Assembly: GCA_001724265.1 (NCBI GenBank)
Contig: MEDY01000213.1
Location: 1-50,781 of the forward strand
Length of the DNA stretch: 50,781 nt
Reading direction: 5' to 3'
Source: Rhizaria sp. SCN 62-66
Lineage: Eukaryota; Rhizaria, unplaced
Position numbers and translations under genes: made by a program. The notes beneath the pieces are model-generated. The model did not search any database and had not been told where the DNA came from. It worked only from the letters and a program-made list of their open reading frames with translations. Of the stretch, positions 19,321 through 31,500 are shown piece by piece (the stretch's first letter is position 1; every line of letters begins with the position of its first letter).

Positions 19321-20402
19321 GCGTGCTATCGACCAGCCGTATGCACCGGGAGCAGATGCACGCGCGCGTGCGTGCGTGGGCCATATTTATAGGCGCGGTG
19401 AACTGTGACTGAGAAGATTGATGTGTGTCTTGTCCAAGGTGTTGATGTTGTTAGCTGTGTGCGTGCGTTACACGTAATGAGCAACTGCGACACATGAGGA
19501 CCGATATTCACTGAAATTGTCTCTGGTGCCACTGACTCACCCACCACCGACCCACGCGCACACGCCCGCCCACAAGCATGTTCTTCCTACCCAGCAAGTC
19601 ATGTTTTCGTTTTACAAATCTTTTTTCGTTTCTTTTGTATCATCAACAATTTATTTTTTTCAGGACTATACGGAAGTCGTTTTTCTTTTCGGGGTCTTAT
19701 TTTAGTTTCGAGCCGTTGCAAAGACGCGTGCTCGCCGCCGCGCATCAAATCTGGTGACGTATAGAGGCGAGCAACGTAGCAACGATTTTTCTTTGCGACT
19801 ATGCATTGACATAACAGGCAGTCTTGGGCGGTTTGCGCACGATTTCCTTTCATAGTATTTCAGTAATACAATATCCTCAAACACCACTTCCCTTAACACC
19901 CATATTCACCTTACAATCGCCGACGTGTGCCGACTTGCCCACGGTCACTATTTGCGCACTTCCTGGTTCTGAGGAACCGAAGGAGGCTATCGGCCGGCAA
20001 GGAGGCGACGTGGCACCAATTTCAAAGCAGGATATCTCGATGGATGCATGACATAATATTGATTTATTAAGTGCACCAGCAATGTGACGTTGTTTTTTAT
20101 ATCTCAATGAAGTTATTTATCTATCTACGCTTGGGGTACATCACTGTCGAGCGCATCGCTCTCCGGTGCGCTTCAGTCTTCGGTTTCACTTCGTTTGTTC
20201 ATTTTGAAATGGCTTGCATGCTTTGAGGCGACATGGTTCAACCACCGCTCAAACTATTTTGCGTGCTTTACTGTGTGCGGTATTCAATATTGCCGCTGTC
20301 ATTTGTAAAGACTTTTCTTGCTTACTCTATACTTTCATTTCGTCGACCCTTCTTGCGCCACTCCTATGTTCTTAACAGCTCGCTTCGGCCCGCGACAGTT
20401 TC
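19321..20402. other. Intergenic region upstream of the NRPS-like gene
   Basis: The first part is the 3' flank of the 288-residue gene and the last part is the NRPS promoter. CTCCTATGTTCTTAACAG ends at 20378, 24 nt before the NRPS ATG, and looks like a splice acceptor. No gene, RNA or repeat family is recognised. Confidence 0.45.
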
Positions 20403-23400
20403 ATGCGTCCCGGCCGCAACGGCTCTAATAACTCGGCTACGGGGCCGAGCCCCGCGAGTCCGATGGCACTTTCGTACACGCCTGACAGCACGCTCGCACG
20501 TCACCCCTCGGCATCAGGTTTCTTGCCTGATTTCGGCACCCGTTCTGGTGTCGCCAGTCCCGGCCTCCCCCGCGCAGGCTCCGGCAGTCCCGCGCTGTTC
20601 ACCAAGAGCTTTACCTCTGCTGGCGGTTCCGAAGACGGCGCTACTGCGACGGCCCCAATCACGATCGCGATCAACTCGCCTCGCTCAGGTCTCAGCAACG
20701 AGCTCGGCCGCCTCGGCCTCAACACTCGCTTTGGCGACTCCCCAGTCTCGCCCTACGCCACCGGCTCTTCCTCAAACCTGAACACGCTGAACCTCAAAAT
20801 GGCGCGTTCCGTGACCCACCAGGCCCCCAGCGAGCTTCTGTTTCGCACGCAAAAGGTGCAGCGCTCCTCCGTCGCCGGCACCGGCACTGGCGCCGGTCGC
20901 ACCATCCCTGTCTCCGAGGAGCGGTGCTGGGAGTACTGGCGCAAGCAGCTGCGATCCCCCGCTGTTTTCACGCTGCTGACCGACTTCCCGCGCCCCGTGC
21001 CGGCCCCTGCGCCTGCGACAAGCACCCCGTCCGGTGTGCCGGCCTGGTAGCCCGACGCGGCCGCGTGTGCTGCTGCCCAGACGGTGCGTCTCGAGCTGCC
21101 CTCGCGGGTGGTGACGCAGATGCGCGCCGCCGCGTTCCAGCACCACGCGACGCTCTACGAGGCCTTTTTGGCCGTGTTCAAGGTGCTGCTGTTCCGCTAC
21201 TCGCGCGAGACGGACGTCACTGTGTACACTGACACGGGCATTAACGTCGTGCCTCTGCGCGTCGCCGTCACCGGCGAGCTCTCGTTCAAGCAGTTGCTGC
21301 GCCTGACCAAGATCGCCGTTGAGCAGGGCTTCCACTACGATCTTCTGGGCGCTGCCGCGCTGGCTGTGGATCTACAGACGACTTCTTTCAGTACCGTTGG
21401 CTTCCAGCTGCAGTACGAGGACGAACGCGCCGACCACGACGCTGCACTTTTCATCCGTTCACATGAGCTCGGTCTTGAGCTCGACCTTCATGACGAGGGC
21501 TTTGCGGTTGTTTCGCTGCATTATGCTCCCTCGCTGTTCGTGGCCGAGACGGCGCGGCAACTGCTTGACCACTTCGGCGAGCTGTGCGTGAACCTCGCCG
21601 CGCCCGATTTCGTCAACTCGACCATCGCAGTCGTGCCGCTGACGTCCTCGGAGGAGTCTGCGGCGCTGCTGCGACAGCGCTGGCCCGAGCGCGTGGGCGG
21701 CCCGCTGGTCGACCACTCGTCACAGGCTGGCCACGAGGAGGAGTACGCGTGGACGACTGATGAGCACATGTCGGACATGTTCGAGCGCCAAGCCGCGCGT
21801 TCCCCTGACGCGCCGTGCATCGACGACGAGGGCCGCGTGTACAGCTACCGCGAGGTCAACGAGCGTGCCAACGCGCTGGCGCGGACGCTTCTTGACAACC
21901 CTGCGCTGGGCATTGTGCCGGGCACGGACCAGCTCATCGCCACGCTGCTTCCCCGTTGCGCGGACGTGTACATCTGCCAACTGGCTATCATGAAGGCCGG
22001 CTGCGGTTACATCTGTATCGACTGCACCTACCCGCAGGACCGTGTTGACTACATCCTGTCTGATTCGCGCTCGCGCGTCATGCTTACCGTTGCCTCGCTC
22101 GCGGGCAAGCAGACAGTGTGTCCCGAGCTCCGTCTCGACGACGAGGACGTCAAGGCCAAGTTCGCCGCCGCTCTTTCTGCTTCGACCAGCAAGGGCAAGA
22201 AGCCCTCTGGTAAGAAGGACGCCGACGGCGATGACTCTGGCGATGAGTACTTCAAGCGTCTGCGCGTGCGTTCTGCGCCTGCGTCGAAGCCGCGCGGCAC
22301 TGACCTCGCGTACGTCATCTATACCAGTGGTACGACTGGCAAGCCCAAGGGTGTGATGATTGAGCACCGCTGCGGTGTCAACTTCGTTAAAGGTGAGGCC
22401 GCATGTTTCCGCATCAAGCCCACTGACCGTGTTTTGCAGGGCTTTTCGACCTCGTTTGACGCCTCAGTCGAGGAGATCTGGCTCCCGCTCTACGCGGGTG
22501 CGTGTCTCGTCGTCGGCACGCTCGCGACGATGCAGTCTGGCCCCTCGTTGCCGCAGGTGCTGCACAAGCTGGGCGTTACCGTGCTGTCCACGGTTCCCAC
22601 GCTGCTCACGATGATCTCGCCGCCCGCGCCTGGTGCGCCCGCCGACGACGTCGACAACCTCCCGCTCGTGCACTTGCTTATCCTCGGCGGTGAGGCGTGC
22701 CCGCCCGAGCTCGTTGCCCGCTGGGCGCCCGGTCGTCGCCTGATCAACTCATACGGCCCCACTGAGGCCACCGTCGTGTCGACGTTCGAGCAGTCGTATG
22801 TGGGCAAGCGCGTCACCATCGGTCGCCCGCTGCCTAACTACTACTGCACGGTTCTTGACGCTAACATGCAGCCATGCCCTGTGGGTATGCCTGGTGAGCT
22901 GCTTATTGGTGGCGTGTCGCTTGCGCGTGGCTACATGAACCTTGAGGCGCAGACCAAGGAGAAGTTCATCACCACGCCGTTCCCCGACCTCGTCGAGACC
23001 GTGCCCGTGCTGTACAAGACAGGCGACCTGTGCCGCTACCTGCGCAACGGCGACATCGAGTTCCTCGGTCGCATTGATTCGCAGGTCAAGCTGCGTGGTT
23101 TCCGCGTCGAGCTGAGCGAGATTGAATCCGTCATCACGCAGTTGCCGTACGTGCGCTCCGCCGTCGTCGCTGTCAAGGGTCAGAACCTCATCGCGTTCGT
23201 TGTGCCCAAGGATCCTATGTCAAGTCCCGGTGGCGACGATGACGTCAAGCACGGCTCTGTCTTTGTCGAGGACGCCAATTCGCTGCTTCTGGACGAGTCT
23301 GAGCCAATTGCGCGTTGCTTCGATCACGCCGCGGCTCGCGAGTACATGAAGAAGATGCTTCCGCACTATATGATGCCCGGTCAGACTATCCTCGTCAAGG

Positions 23401-26400
23401 ACATCCCTTCCCTGCCTTCCGGCAAGGCGGACCGTAAGACCCTGATGCAGATTCAGGTCAAGTCCGGCACGGGCGCTGGTGCGGGCCACGGCTCCCTGGC
23501 CGAGACACGCAAGAAGCGCGCTGGCGCGGGCGCGGGTGGCAAGCGCGCGCGTGGCGCTGCGCGTGAGCGCGGACTGGCCACGGCCGAGGCGCTGGAGAGC
23601 ACGCGTTTCTTCCGCCACGCGCCGCCCGAGAAGCAGGCCGCGATCGCCGCAGCCCTGGCGCGTATCGAGGCCGAGTTCGGCGCGAACCCGGTCAAGGCGC
23701 GCTCTGCTGCCGAGGCGGGAGCGCTGGGCGACTCGGATGCGAGCGACGACAGCGGCAGCGACAGTGACGACGACGCCGGCAGCGGGCTGACGAAGCTGGA
23801 GAAGGAGGTTGTGGGTGTGTGGGAGGAGGTGCTCGGCCAGAGCCCCGTAGGCGTGACGGACGACTTTTTCTCTGATCTCGGCGGCCACTCAGTTGTCGCC
23901 GCGCTTGTGGTGTCGGCTATGCGCAAGAAGGGCCTCGTGGTGTCGATGCGCGAGCTGTACGGAAACCCCACGGTCCGCGGCTTCGTCGCCGCGATGCTCG
24001 CCGATCCTGCCAACGCCGCTGCTGCCGCTGCTGCGCTGCCACCCGCCGCGGCAGCTGCAGCTGCGGCTGCTGCGGCTGAGGCTGGTGCCGAGGAAGGCGC
24101 TGACGATGGCAAGCTGGCGGGCTACCGCGGGCCGCTAATGGGGTGGAAGCAGGAATATGCCGTGTTCATCTTTCAGACTCTGGGGCTGCTCGGCGCCGTG
24201 GCATGGCTGGCGATGGTGCGCATCGGTATCTACTTCTTGATCCGCCTTCTGTACGACAAGCACTTGCTCGATATATCGCTCGGCAACGCCGCCGTGCTGT
24301 GTGCTGTGACGCCGCCGGCGATGACTGCCATTACGCTCCTCTGCCTGCTGCTGCTGATTCCGTTCAAGTGGCTGCTGCTGGGCCGCATCAAGCCCGGTCG
24401 CTATCCCATGTACGGCTGGTTCCACATGCGCTGGTGGCTCGTGTCCAAGATCGCTGCCAACTTCCCGTTCCCGTTCTTCCGCAACACGTGGGTGCTGCGC
24501 TGGTTCCTGCGCCTCATGGGTGCCCGTGTCAGCGGCTCCGCGTACCTCGGCTCGTTCCTGCTGTCAGACTATGACCTCATCACGATCCACGATGACGCTG
24601 CCATCAACACACAGGCGCGTCTGTCGCCTCACCGCTTTGAGGACGGCTTCCTCATCCTCGAGCCCATCGTAATTGGCCGCGGCGCAGTTATCGGTCCCCG
24701 TTCCGCGGTGTCCGGTGGTGTCACTGTCGCTCCCTACGCCGAGCTCGACGCGCTCTCGCTGCTGCCACCTGGCGCGCATGTCGAGCCTGGGACTCTGTAC
24801 CGTGGCAGCCCCGCCAAGCCTGCCGGCCCCGCGCCGGCCACGCCTGTGCCTGCGTTCCAGCCAACCGCGACTGCCGGCGTCATCAACAGCGCCTCCGCCG
24901 CCGAGGCCGCCGAGCACGGCGGCTTTATGCCCTTGATCGAGGAGGGCGACGAGAGTGGCGGCCGCGCGGACCTTGCGCCGACTAAACGCACCTGCTGCTC
25001 TGGTTTTATCGTCTCGCTGTCGATGTTTGTGTCCATGTCACTGTACGGATTCTTCACTCTCTACGCGTACCTACCCGCTGCTGTTGCTTTCTACCTGTTC
25101 CTGGGCCCGCCCAAGTGGTCCCTGGGCCAGATCCTGCAGTGGTCCCCTATCGCCGTCGTCGCGTCCGTGCTCATTTACCTCATCGTCATCATCGTGCTGC
25201 GCTGGGTCGTCTGCTGGCAGTTCACTCCCGGTGCGTACACCACGGACTCGTGGGTCTACTTTCGCAAGTGGTATCTCGATATGCTCACCGACGTCGCTGT
25301 CCAGTCGATGCAGACGCTGTACGCGACTGTGTACACGCCGTTATTCCTGCGTGCACTGGGCGTACGCATGGGCAAGCGCGTAGAGTGCTCCACTCTCTTT
25401 GACTTTACGCCGAATTTGACTGTGCTTCAGGACGAGTGCTTCATCGCCGACCACGTCGCGATGGGCTCATCCGTCGTGCGCCGTGGCGCGTTCGAGCTTA
25501 AGGAGACCGTCGTTGGCGCCCGTACCTTCGTCGGCAACAACGCCGTTCTCGTCGCGGGCTCGCGCCTTGCTGGCAACAGCCTCATCGGCGTCAGCTCCGT
25601 CCCACCTGTCGGCGAGATGGCTGAGGGCACGTCGTGGGTCGGCTCCCCGTCGTTCCTGCTGCCTTCGCGCAAGAAGGTCGCCGGCGTTTCCGAGAGTGAA
25701 ACGTACAACCCGCCCGTGTACAAGGTGCTGCACCGCGCGACCTGGGAGTTCTTCAAGGTGCTGTTTCCCTTTTTCTTGGGTGCGACCAACTACGGCATTC
25801 TCGTCTCGCTCACCGTCTGGGCTCTGGACAAGTATGGCGTCATGATGTCGTCGTTCGTTTTCTTCCCCGTCTTTGCGCTCGCCCTCACCGTCGGCTTCGC
25901 AATATTCGTCATCGCGCTCAAGTGGCTGCTCATCGGCAAGTTCAAGACGCGCAACTACCCGCTGTGGTCCGTTGAAGTTTGGCGCGCCGAGTTCATGCAG
26001 GGCATCGAGGAGAACTTTATCGCCCCCATCTTCCTTAGCGCCGCGCAGGGCTCCTGGTGGGCCGTGCTTTGGTTCCGTCTCATGGGCGCCAACATCGGCG
26101 AGCGCGTGTACTTGGACACGATCTACCTCACGGAGCCCGACCTGATCACGATCGACGACGACTCGGTGATTGAGAGCGCCACCACTGTGCAGACACACCT
26201 GTTCGAGGACCGTGTGATGAAGCAGGAGCCGCTGTACATTGGCCGCGGCTGCTCGGTGGGTGCCAACTCCGTCGTGCTCTACTCCTCCAAGGTCGAGGAC
26301 GGCGCTGTGCTTGAACAGGCCTCGCTCGTCATGAAGGGCGAGACGCTGATGAAGGGCCTGCGCTATGAGGGCATTCCCGCCGTCACCGCTGTGCACCGCC

Positions 26401-26471
26401 GCGCGCCCAACAAGGCCGCACAGTCAGCCGCCTATGTCCCGCCTATCGTCGCGGCGTCGGGCCTTAACTAA
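20403..26471 (+). CDS. Pls/PosA-type membrane NRPS (epsilon-poly-lysine synthetase architecture), read through one in-frame TAG
   Basis: This is one frame of 2022 residues, ATG 20403 to TAA 26469-26471, with one TAG at 21048-21050 (codon 216). Residues about 172-430 are the later part of a condensation domain (CWEYWRKQL; ATLYEAFLAVFKVLLFRYSR), lacking the HHxxxDG half. Residues about 455-1010 form an adenylation domain: A3 YTSGTTGKPKG, A4 starting FDAS (the Asp that holds the substrate alpha-amine), A5 NSYGPTEATV, A7 YKTGDL, A8 QVKLRGFRVELSEIE, A10 LPSGKADRKTL. A carrier domain follows with phosphopantetheine Ser1163 in LGGHSV. Then come three tandem units, each a pair of membrane helices (about 1251-1327, 1533-1607, 1782-1847) followed by a left-handed beta-helix-like domain. 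This is the layout of Streptomyces Pls, whose C-terminal part links activated lysines into a short isopeptide polymer. Substrate and product here are inferred, not known. No intron is seen; a bacterial origin by transfer is plausible. Confidence 0.88.
21048..21050 (+). other. In-frame TAG within NRPS condensation remnant (codon 216)
   Basis: The frame reads GVPAW-TAG-PDAAACAAAQTVRLELPS. Both sides belong to one condensation-domain region: the WEYWRKQL helix before it and the VRLELPSR...LYEAFLAVFKVLLF segment after it. The first ATG after the TAG (21120) would cut that domain. The next base is C. Confidence 0.85.
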
Positions 26472-28011
26472 GCGCACACGCATGCTAAAGCTATCGTATC
26501 TTTTGTGCGAGCTATTCTGAGCTCGGCACAGCACCATTCCTTTAGCAATGATAGTATAGACTGCTTGTGCAGCTATGAACTACTCGCAATTTTTTACTAC
26601 GACTACATTGAGTGGTGACGCGTTTGTGTGAAAGCAATCGTTGTTGTTTTTATGTGAGAATGATTGCAGATCGCTGCGTCGCAACTTTTGTATGATTTTT
26701 ATTCTTTTTTTTGTTCTTTTGTTTACCGCGTCTTACGTGTTAACACATATTGTCCGTTGCTGCTTTTGCTGTTGCTGTTGCTATTTGCTACCGCTGTTAT
26801 GAGTGCCGTTCTCCTGTCACTGCAGGATGCTTCTGGGTCCCGGCACAGGCGTTCTTTAGTAAGCTTTCTTGATGCTTTCGAGTCGCCGACGCCGCCACCC
26901 GGAATCTCACTGCGCGGCACCACGGCTTTTTTCTAACACAACAACTGAAGCTATTAACACTCAATGCGTGCTTGACTAAACGCTCGCCATCGTTAACTGT
27001 TATGTTTTGTATTTTCGTTTTGTTATGCTTAATGTCCAAGTTTGTAATTGTTCCATCGCCCAACTTCCCCTAGCTTTTAACTGCTGGTCAGTGTGCACGC
27101 TCGTGCGCTATTCACATATCGCGCGACGCAGGGCGCTCTGGCGGTGTTACACGCCCAGTTACAATGCGTGTCATGCCGGCTTAGCTGTTGTAGATTTTTC
27201 GTCAAAATAGTTTAGTTGCTTCTCATATTCGATTCTCGCGTTTCTCATCATCCCTCATGCTCTCATCATCTTAAGTTTCCCCGTCGTAGTATCATGTTCA
27301 GTGTTGTCTTTTGTCTATTTCTTTTACTCTATGCTAAGGTAGGTTTGCGGCCACGCTCCGTCGTTTATGTTGCTCCAGCAGCAGCAGCGGTGACGGTATG
27401 CAGCCTGAAGTGTTCATGAAAGGCTTGTGTGATTAAGATATGTCTATTCGTCTTTTTATCAAGCCTTTGTTGTGAATGCAGCATGCTACAGTTAGTTCAT
27501 AGGTTTCGTTTTCTCCATAACTACTTATACACAATGACTCTCAACACTGCCACACTTCTATTTGCGCAGCTCCAGCGTAACATCGATCTGTTGAGCGAGT
27601 ACTCAATATAAATGTCACCACCAGCTTCGTTCCAGATAAAAATAAAACGTATCTGCAACCGACAATAATATTATACAATACTTTTCAATGAATCTATGTT
27701 GATGTCGATGACTACGCATTCCGCAATCATTCTCACCACAAACGGGCTTTAGTTACATGCAGCAGGTTGTTGGAACACCTTGTCTGCGAGGGACATTACA
27801 GAGTCCCACAACCGTCTGTTACGACTTTCACAGATGCTATGTTATACTAAACGAACAATGTTACACTTCAATTTTTTTCTAATTCCTGCGATGTTTGGCT
27901 TCTCATCTCCGGAGATTGCGGGACGCTTACCACTGCCTCACCTTTGACACTGCTTCCCCTGTCACACTTTTCTCCGTCCACCATCCTACGTTCCCATGCA
28001 TCTAGTTTACA
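26472..28011. other. Long intergenic region before the ubiquitin-like gene
   Basis: These 1540 T-rich bases carry no open frame of coding character. Small frames at 26664, 27007 and 27216 are shorter than 100 codons and have no family resemblance. CTACGTTCCCATGCATCTAG ends at 28005, 6 nt before the next ATG, and looks like an acceptor. The region is large for this compact window and could hide a non-coding RNA that I cannot recognise. Confidence 0.45.
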
Positions 28012-28248
28012 ATGATCATCAAGGTCAAGGCTCTCGACGGCACCAAGATCGAGCTTACGGTGAACGAGGACGACACCGTGCTCACTGTGAAGCAGCAGCT
28101 CGCTGAGAGCGTCTCGCTCGACGTGGCCCAGCTCCGTCTCATTCACCTTGGCGTGCCCCTCAAGGACGAGACGACCCTCCAGGAGTCCCGCGTCACCTCT
28201 GGCTCTACGCTCCACATGATTGCCCAGCTCCGTGGTGGCTTCTTCTAA
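28012..28248 (+). CDS. Ubiquitin-like modifier ending LRGG-FF
   Basis: This 78-residue, single-domain beta-grasp protein is colinear with ubiquitin and NEDD8 (MIIKVKALDGTKIELTV at the start). Hydrophobic-patch positions Leu8, Ile44 and His68 are kept, and Lys27 is conserved. Lys48 is Val, Lys63 is Ser and Lys11 is Thr, so it cannot build the usual ubiquitin chains. Residue 72, which lets E1 enzymes tell ubiquitin (Arg) from NEDD8 (Ala), is Gln. The protein ends LRGG plus two Phe residues, so a protease would have to expose Gly76 before conjugation. It is closer to a divergent NEDD8/Rub-type or orphan modifier than to ubiquitin. The start is ATG 28012; the stop is TAA. Confidence 0.85.
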   Translation: MIIKVKALDGTKIELTVNEDDTVLTVKQQLAESVSLDVAQLRLIHLGVPLKDETTLQESRVTSGSTLHMIAQLRGGFF

Positions 28249-28579
28249 GCGGACCTCTGCAGTATGTTTGCTCATTCGCCACAAAAGTCGCAGGCAAAGT
28301 CTGAATCGCAAGCTGAGCATCACATATGCCAAGCTCTAGTCAGAGTGTTTACACAGTTTTATCAAGCGTGTTTTTCACCATAACAACAAATAAAGAATAA
28401 CTCGTCATTTTATACTCGTATTTATATCATAAATAATAGTTTATTTTATGCGTCATCTTGATTCATTCTGTTAGTTGACCATTGTTCTTGCAATTCTTCG
28501 CTCAGAGCCACTTAATTCAGCTACTACACTGTGCTTCTCAGCAGTTGCGTCGCTTCTCATTGATATAATTACGGTGTTT
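28249..28579. other. Convergent intergenic region, ubiquitin-like gene / ATM1
   Basis: This AT-rich spacer of 331 nt lies between two 3' ends and contains AATAAA-like strings near 28389 and 28430 that could serve polyadenylation. No gene seen. Confidence 0.5.
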
Positions 28580-31500
28580 TCAATCTTTCTTCGCAGCGTT
28601 CTTCTCACCCTTCTCCCGCCCGGCGCTGCTGCCACTGTTATTGCCTTCAGCGCGCGTCCTAACTCCAGCCTCCTTGTCCGCAGCATCAGCCTGCGTCTGC
28701 GTCTGCATCTGCGACAACGTCTCGGTCTGCGCCAATGTCTGACCCTGGGCGTGCACATGCCCGAGCGCAGCAGCGGCCGCCGCGGCGACCTCGGCCTCAT
28801 CAACAGGCTTCCTGGTCACGTGGGCCCTGGCCAGCGCCTCGGCCTGCGCCTTGGCCTCGGCCAGGACCTCCTCCTCAGCCGCCTGCCGCGCCACGGCCTC
28901 CGCGGCGCGCGCCTCGGCCAGCACCCGCGCCGCGGCGCGCGCCTTGGCGGCGAGCACCTGCGCGCGCGTCATGCCTGCGGCCTCGGCCTCGCGCTGCGCG
29001 TGCGCCTTGGCCTCCGCGCGCGCCTGCGCGAACGCGATCGCGGCCTCCACTGCGGGTTGCGCGCGGGCGAGCGCGGCGGCGGCGTCGGCCTTGGCCTGCT
29101 CGTTAACGCGCGCGGCCTCGTCCGGGTGCTCGTGACCCTCGATGTCATCCGGGTCGCCCACAGCGTTGGCCGTCGTGGACTGGTACTGCCACATCGCCGC
29201 GTAGACGCCGTTGAGCGCCAGCAGCGACTCGTGCGTGCCGCGCTCCGCGATGTGGCCGTGCGACAGCACGATGATGTCGTCGCAGTGCGTGATGGCCGAG
29301 AGCCGATGCGCGATGTACACGGCAGTGCGGCCCTTGGTGAAAGTGCGAATGTTGTTGATGATCTCGTGCTCCGTCTGCATGTCCAGCGCTGACGTCGCCT
29401 CGTCGCAAAATACGATGCGTGGGTCCTTGAGGATCAGGCGCGCAATCGCGATGCGCTGCTTCTCGCCGCCGGAAAGCTTGAGCCCGCGCTCGCCGACGAG
29501 CGTGGCGAAGCCCTCGGGCATGCGCTCGATCGTGGCCGTGAGATTGGCCAGCTCGGCGGCTTGTCGCACCTCGGCTTCAGTCGCCGACTGCCGTCCGTAG
29601 CGGATGTTGTTCATGATGGTGTCGTTGAACAGACACGTGTCCTGCGGGACTACGCCGATGGCGTTCTTGACGCTGCGGATCTTGGCCTGGCGCACGTCGA
29701 CGCCCGAGAGGAAGACGCCGCCGCCGTCGACGTCGAACTCGCGTGCCGCGAGGCGGAAGATGGTGCTCTTGCCGCTGCCGCTGGGGCCCACGATCGCGGC
29801 CTGCGTGCCCGGCGCGATGGTGAAGGACACGTCGTGAAGAATGGGGCGCTCCTTGGAGTAGGCAAATGACACGTTCTTAAACGTCAGAGAGATGCCGTCC
29901 TCGGAGCTGCTGTCCAGACTGTGTAATGATGATAATAAAACAACGTTAAGAACAAGATTCAGAAGATGTGAGTGATCTGACGAAGCAAAAAACTCTCTCA
30001 AAACGACGAAGTTGAAAAGAATATATGAATCAGACAACGTACGTGATGGCGTTTGGAGGCTGCGCAAGAGAGCTCTCAATGCCGCGCAGAGCCATCATAA
30101 CGTGCATGTCCGTGAGGGCCTGTTTGAGCTCGCGATACACGGAGCCGACGAAGTTGAGCGGGATCGAGAGCTGGAACAGTAGAGCGTTAACCATGACCAG
30201 GTCACCGACAGTCTACAGAAAATGAACAGATTAACAAGAAGAGACAACAATTAATTCAAGTGAGTAAAGTAAGTCAAATAAAAAGAAGAGTGAAACAACA
30301 ACAGAAACACACCAGCAACGAACATCGATCCGGAAATTTCTTTTCAACAAGGTAATCAGGCGTACCATGGTTCCCGCAGCAACTCCGTGAGCCGCCAAAA
30401 GCATGACGGCGGTCATACCGGCGCTGAAGATAACGTTCTGTCCCCAGTTGAGTAGCGCAAGCGACTCGTTGGTGGCGACCGAGGCCCTATTCTGCACGGA
30501 GATGATATCATTGTAGCGCTTCGTCTCGTACTCGATGTTAGAGAAGGCCTGCACGGTGGACGAGTTGATGAGCGCGTCGAACGCGCGCGCGCTGGCCTCG
30601 TTGTCCGCCTTGTTCATCTCACGGCGGAACTTGCCGCGCCACTTGGTGATGCCGACGGTGAAGCCGATGTAAGCCGTGAGCGTGGCGGCCGCGATGGCCG
30701 CGTAGGCAACGCCGCAGTTGGCCGTGAGAATGCCCAGCACGAGCGAGATTTCCAGCGCGGTGGGCACGATGTTGAACGCCAGCGAGTTGAGCACGAAGCC
30801 GATGGAGCGCTGGCCGCGGTCAATGGCGCGGGTGAGCGCGCCGGTGTTGCGCTCGAGGTGGAACTTGGCGTCCATGGTGAGCAGGTGGCGGAAGAGGTCC
30901 ACAGCGATGGACTGAATGCCGTCCTGCGTGACCTTGGCGAAGAGCGCTGACCGCAGCTCGTTGGTGAAGGACGCGAGCGCGCGCGCGATACCGTAGCCGA
31001 GAAGGACGGAGACAGGCACGGCAACCATCAGCGACGGCTGCCCCGCGGCGTTGACGGCGGACATGGCCGCCTCGACCGTAGACGCAACCGACTCGACCGT
31101 GGACGCGACAGAGTCGGCCACAGCCGCAGTGGTCTCGGGACACGCCCCCACGGCCGTCGCGCACTGGTCGGCAACCGCGCACGCGGCCTGCTTGGCGGCC
31201 GCCGCGTCGGTCGCGGTGGGCACATGTTGCGCGAGCGCCGAGGCGTCGAGGCTCGGCACGGCGACGTTGTGCTTGGTGGCCAGCTCGACCACGCGCTGGT
31301 GCGCCTCGCGGGCCTCGAGCCGCGCAGAGGCGAGCTGCTGCTGCGCGAGCTCGAGCTTGGCGGCCGCCTCCGTGGCTTGCTCCTGCAGCGCCGACTTGAG
31401 CGAGGCAGTAGCTTTGACCCGCGCCTGCACGCGGCCCAGCTCGTCGACGGCCTGCTTGAAAAGCAGCGGGACCCAAACGTTCATCACCTTGGCCGCCATG

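Noticed and set aside
30231-30365. Extension of the ATM1 first exon through the intron
   Set aside because: The frame stays open into intron 1 by chance, but the encoded residues do not match the family, whereas splicing at GTACGC restores it.
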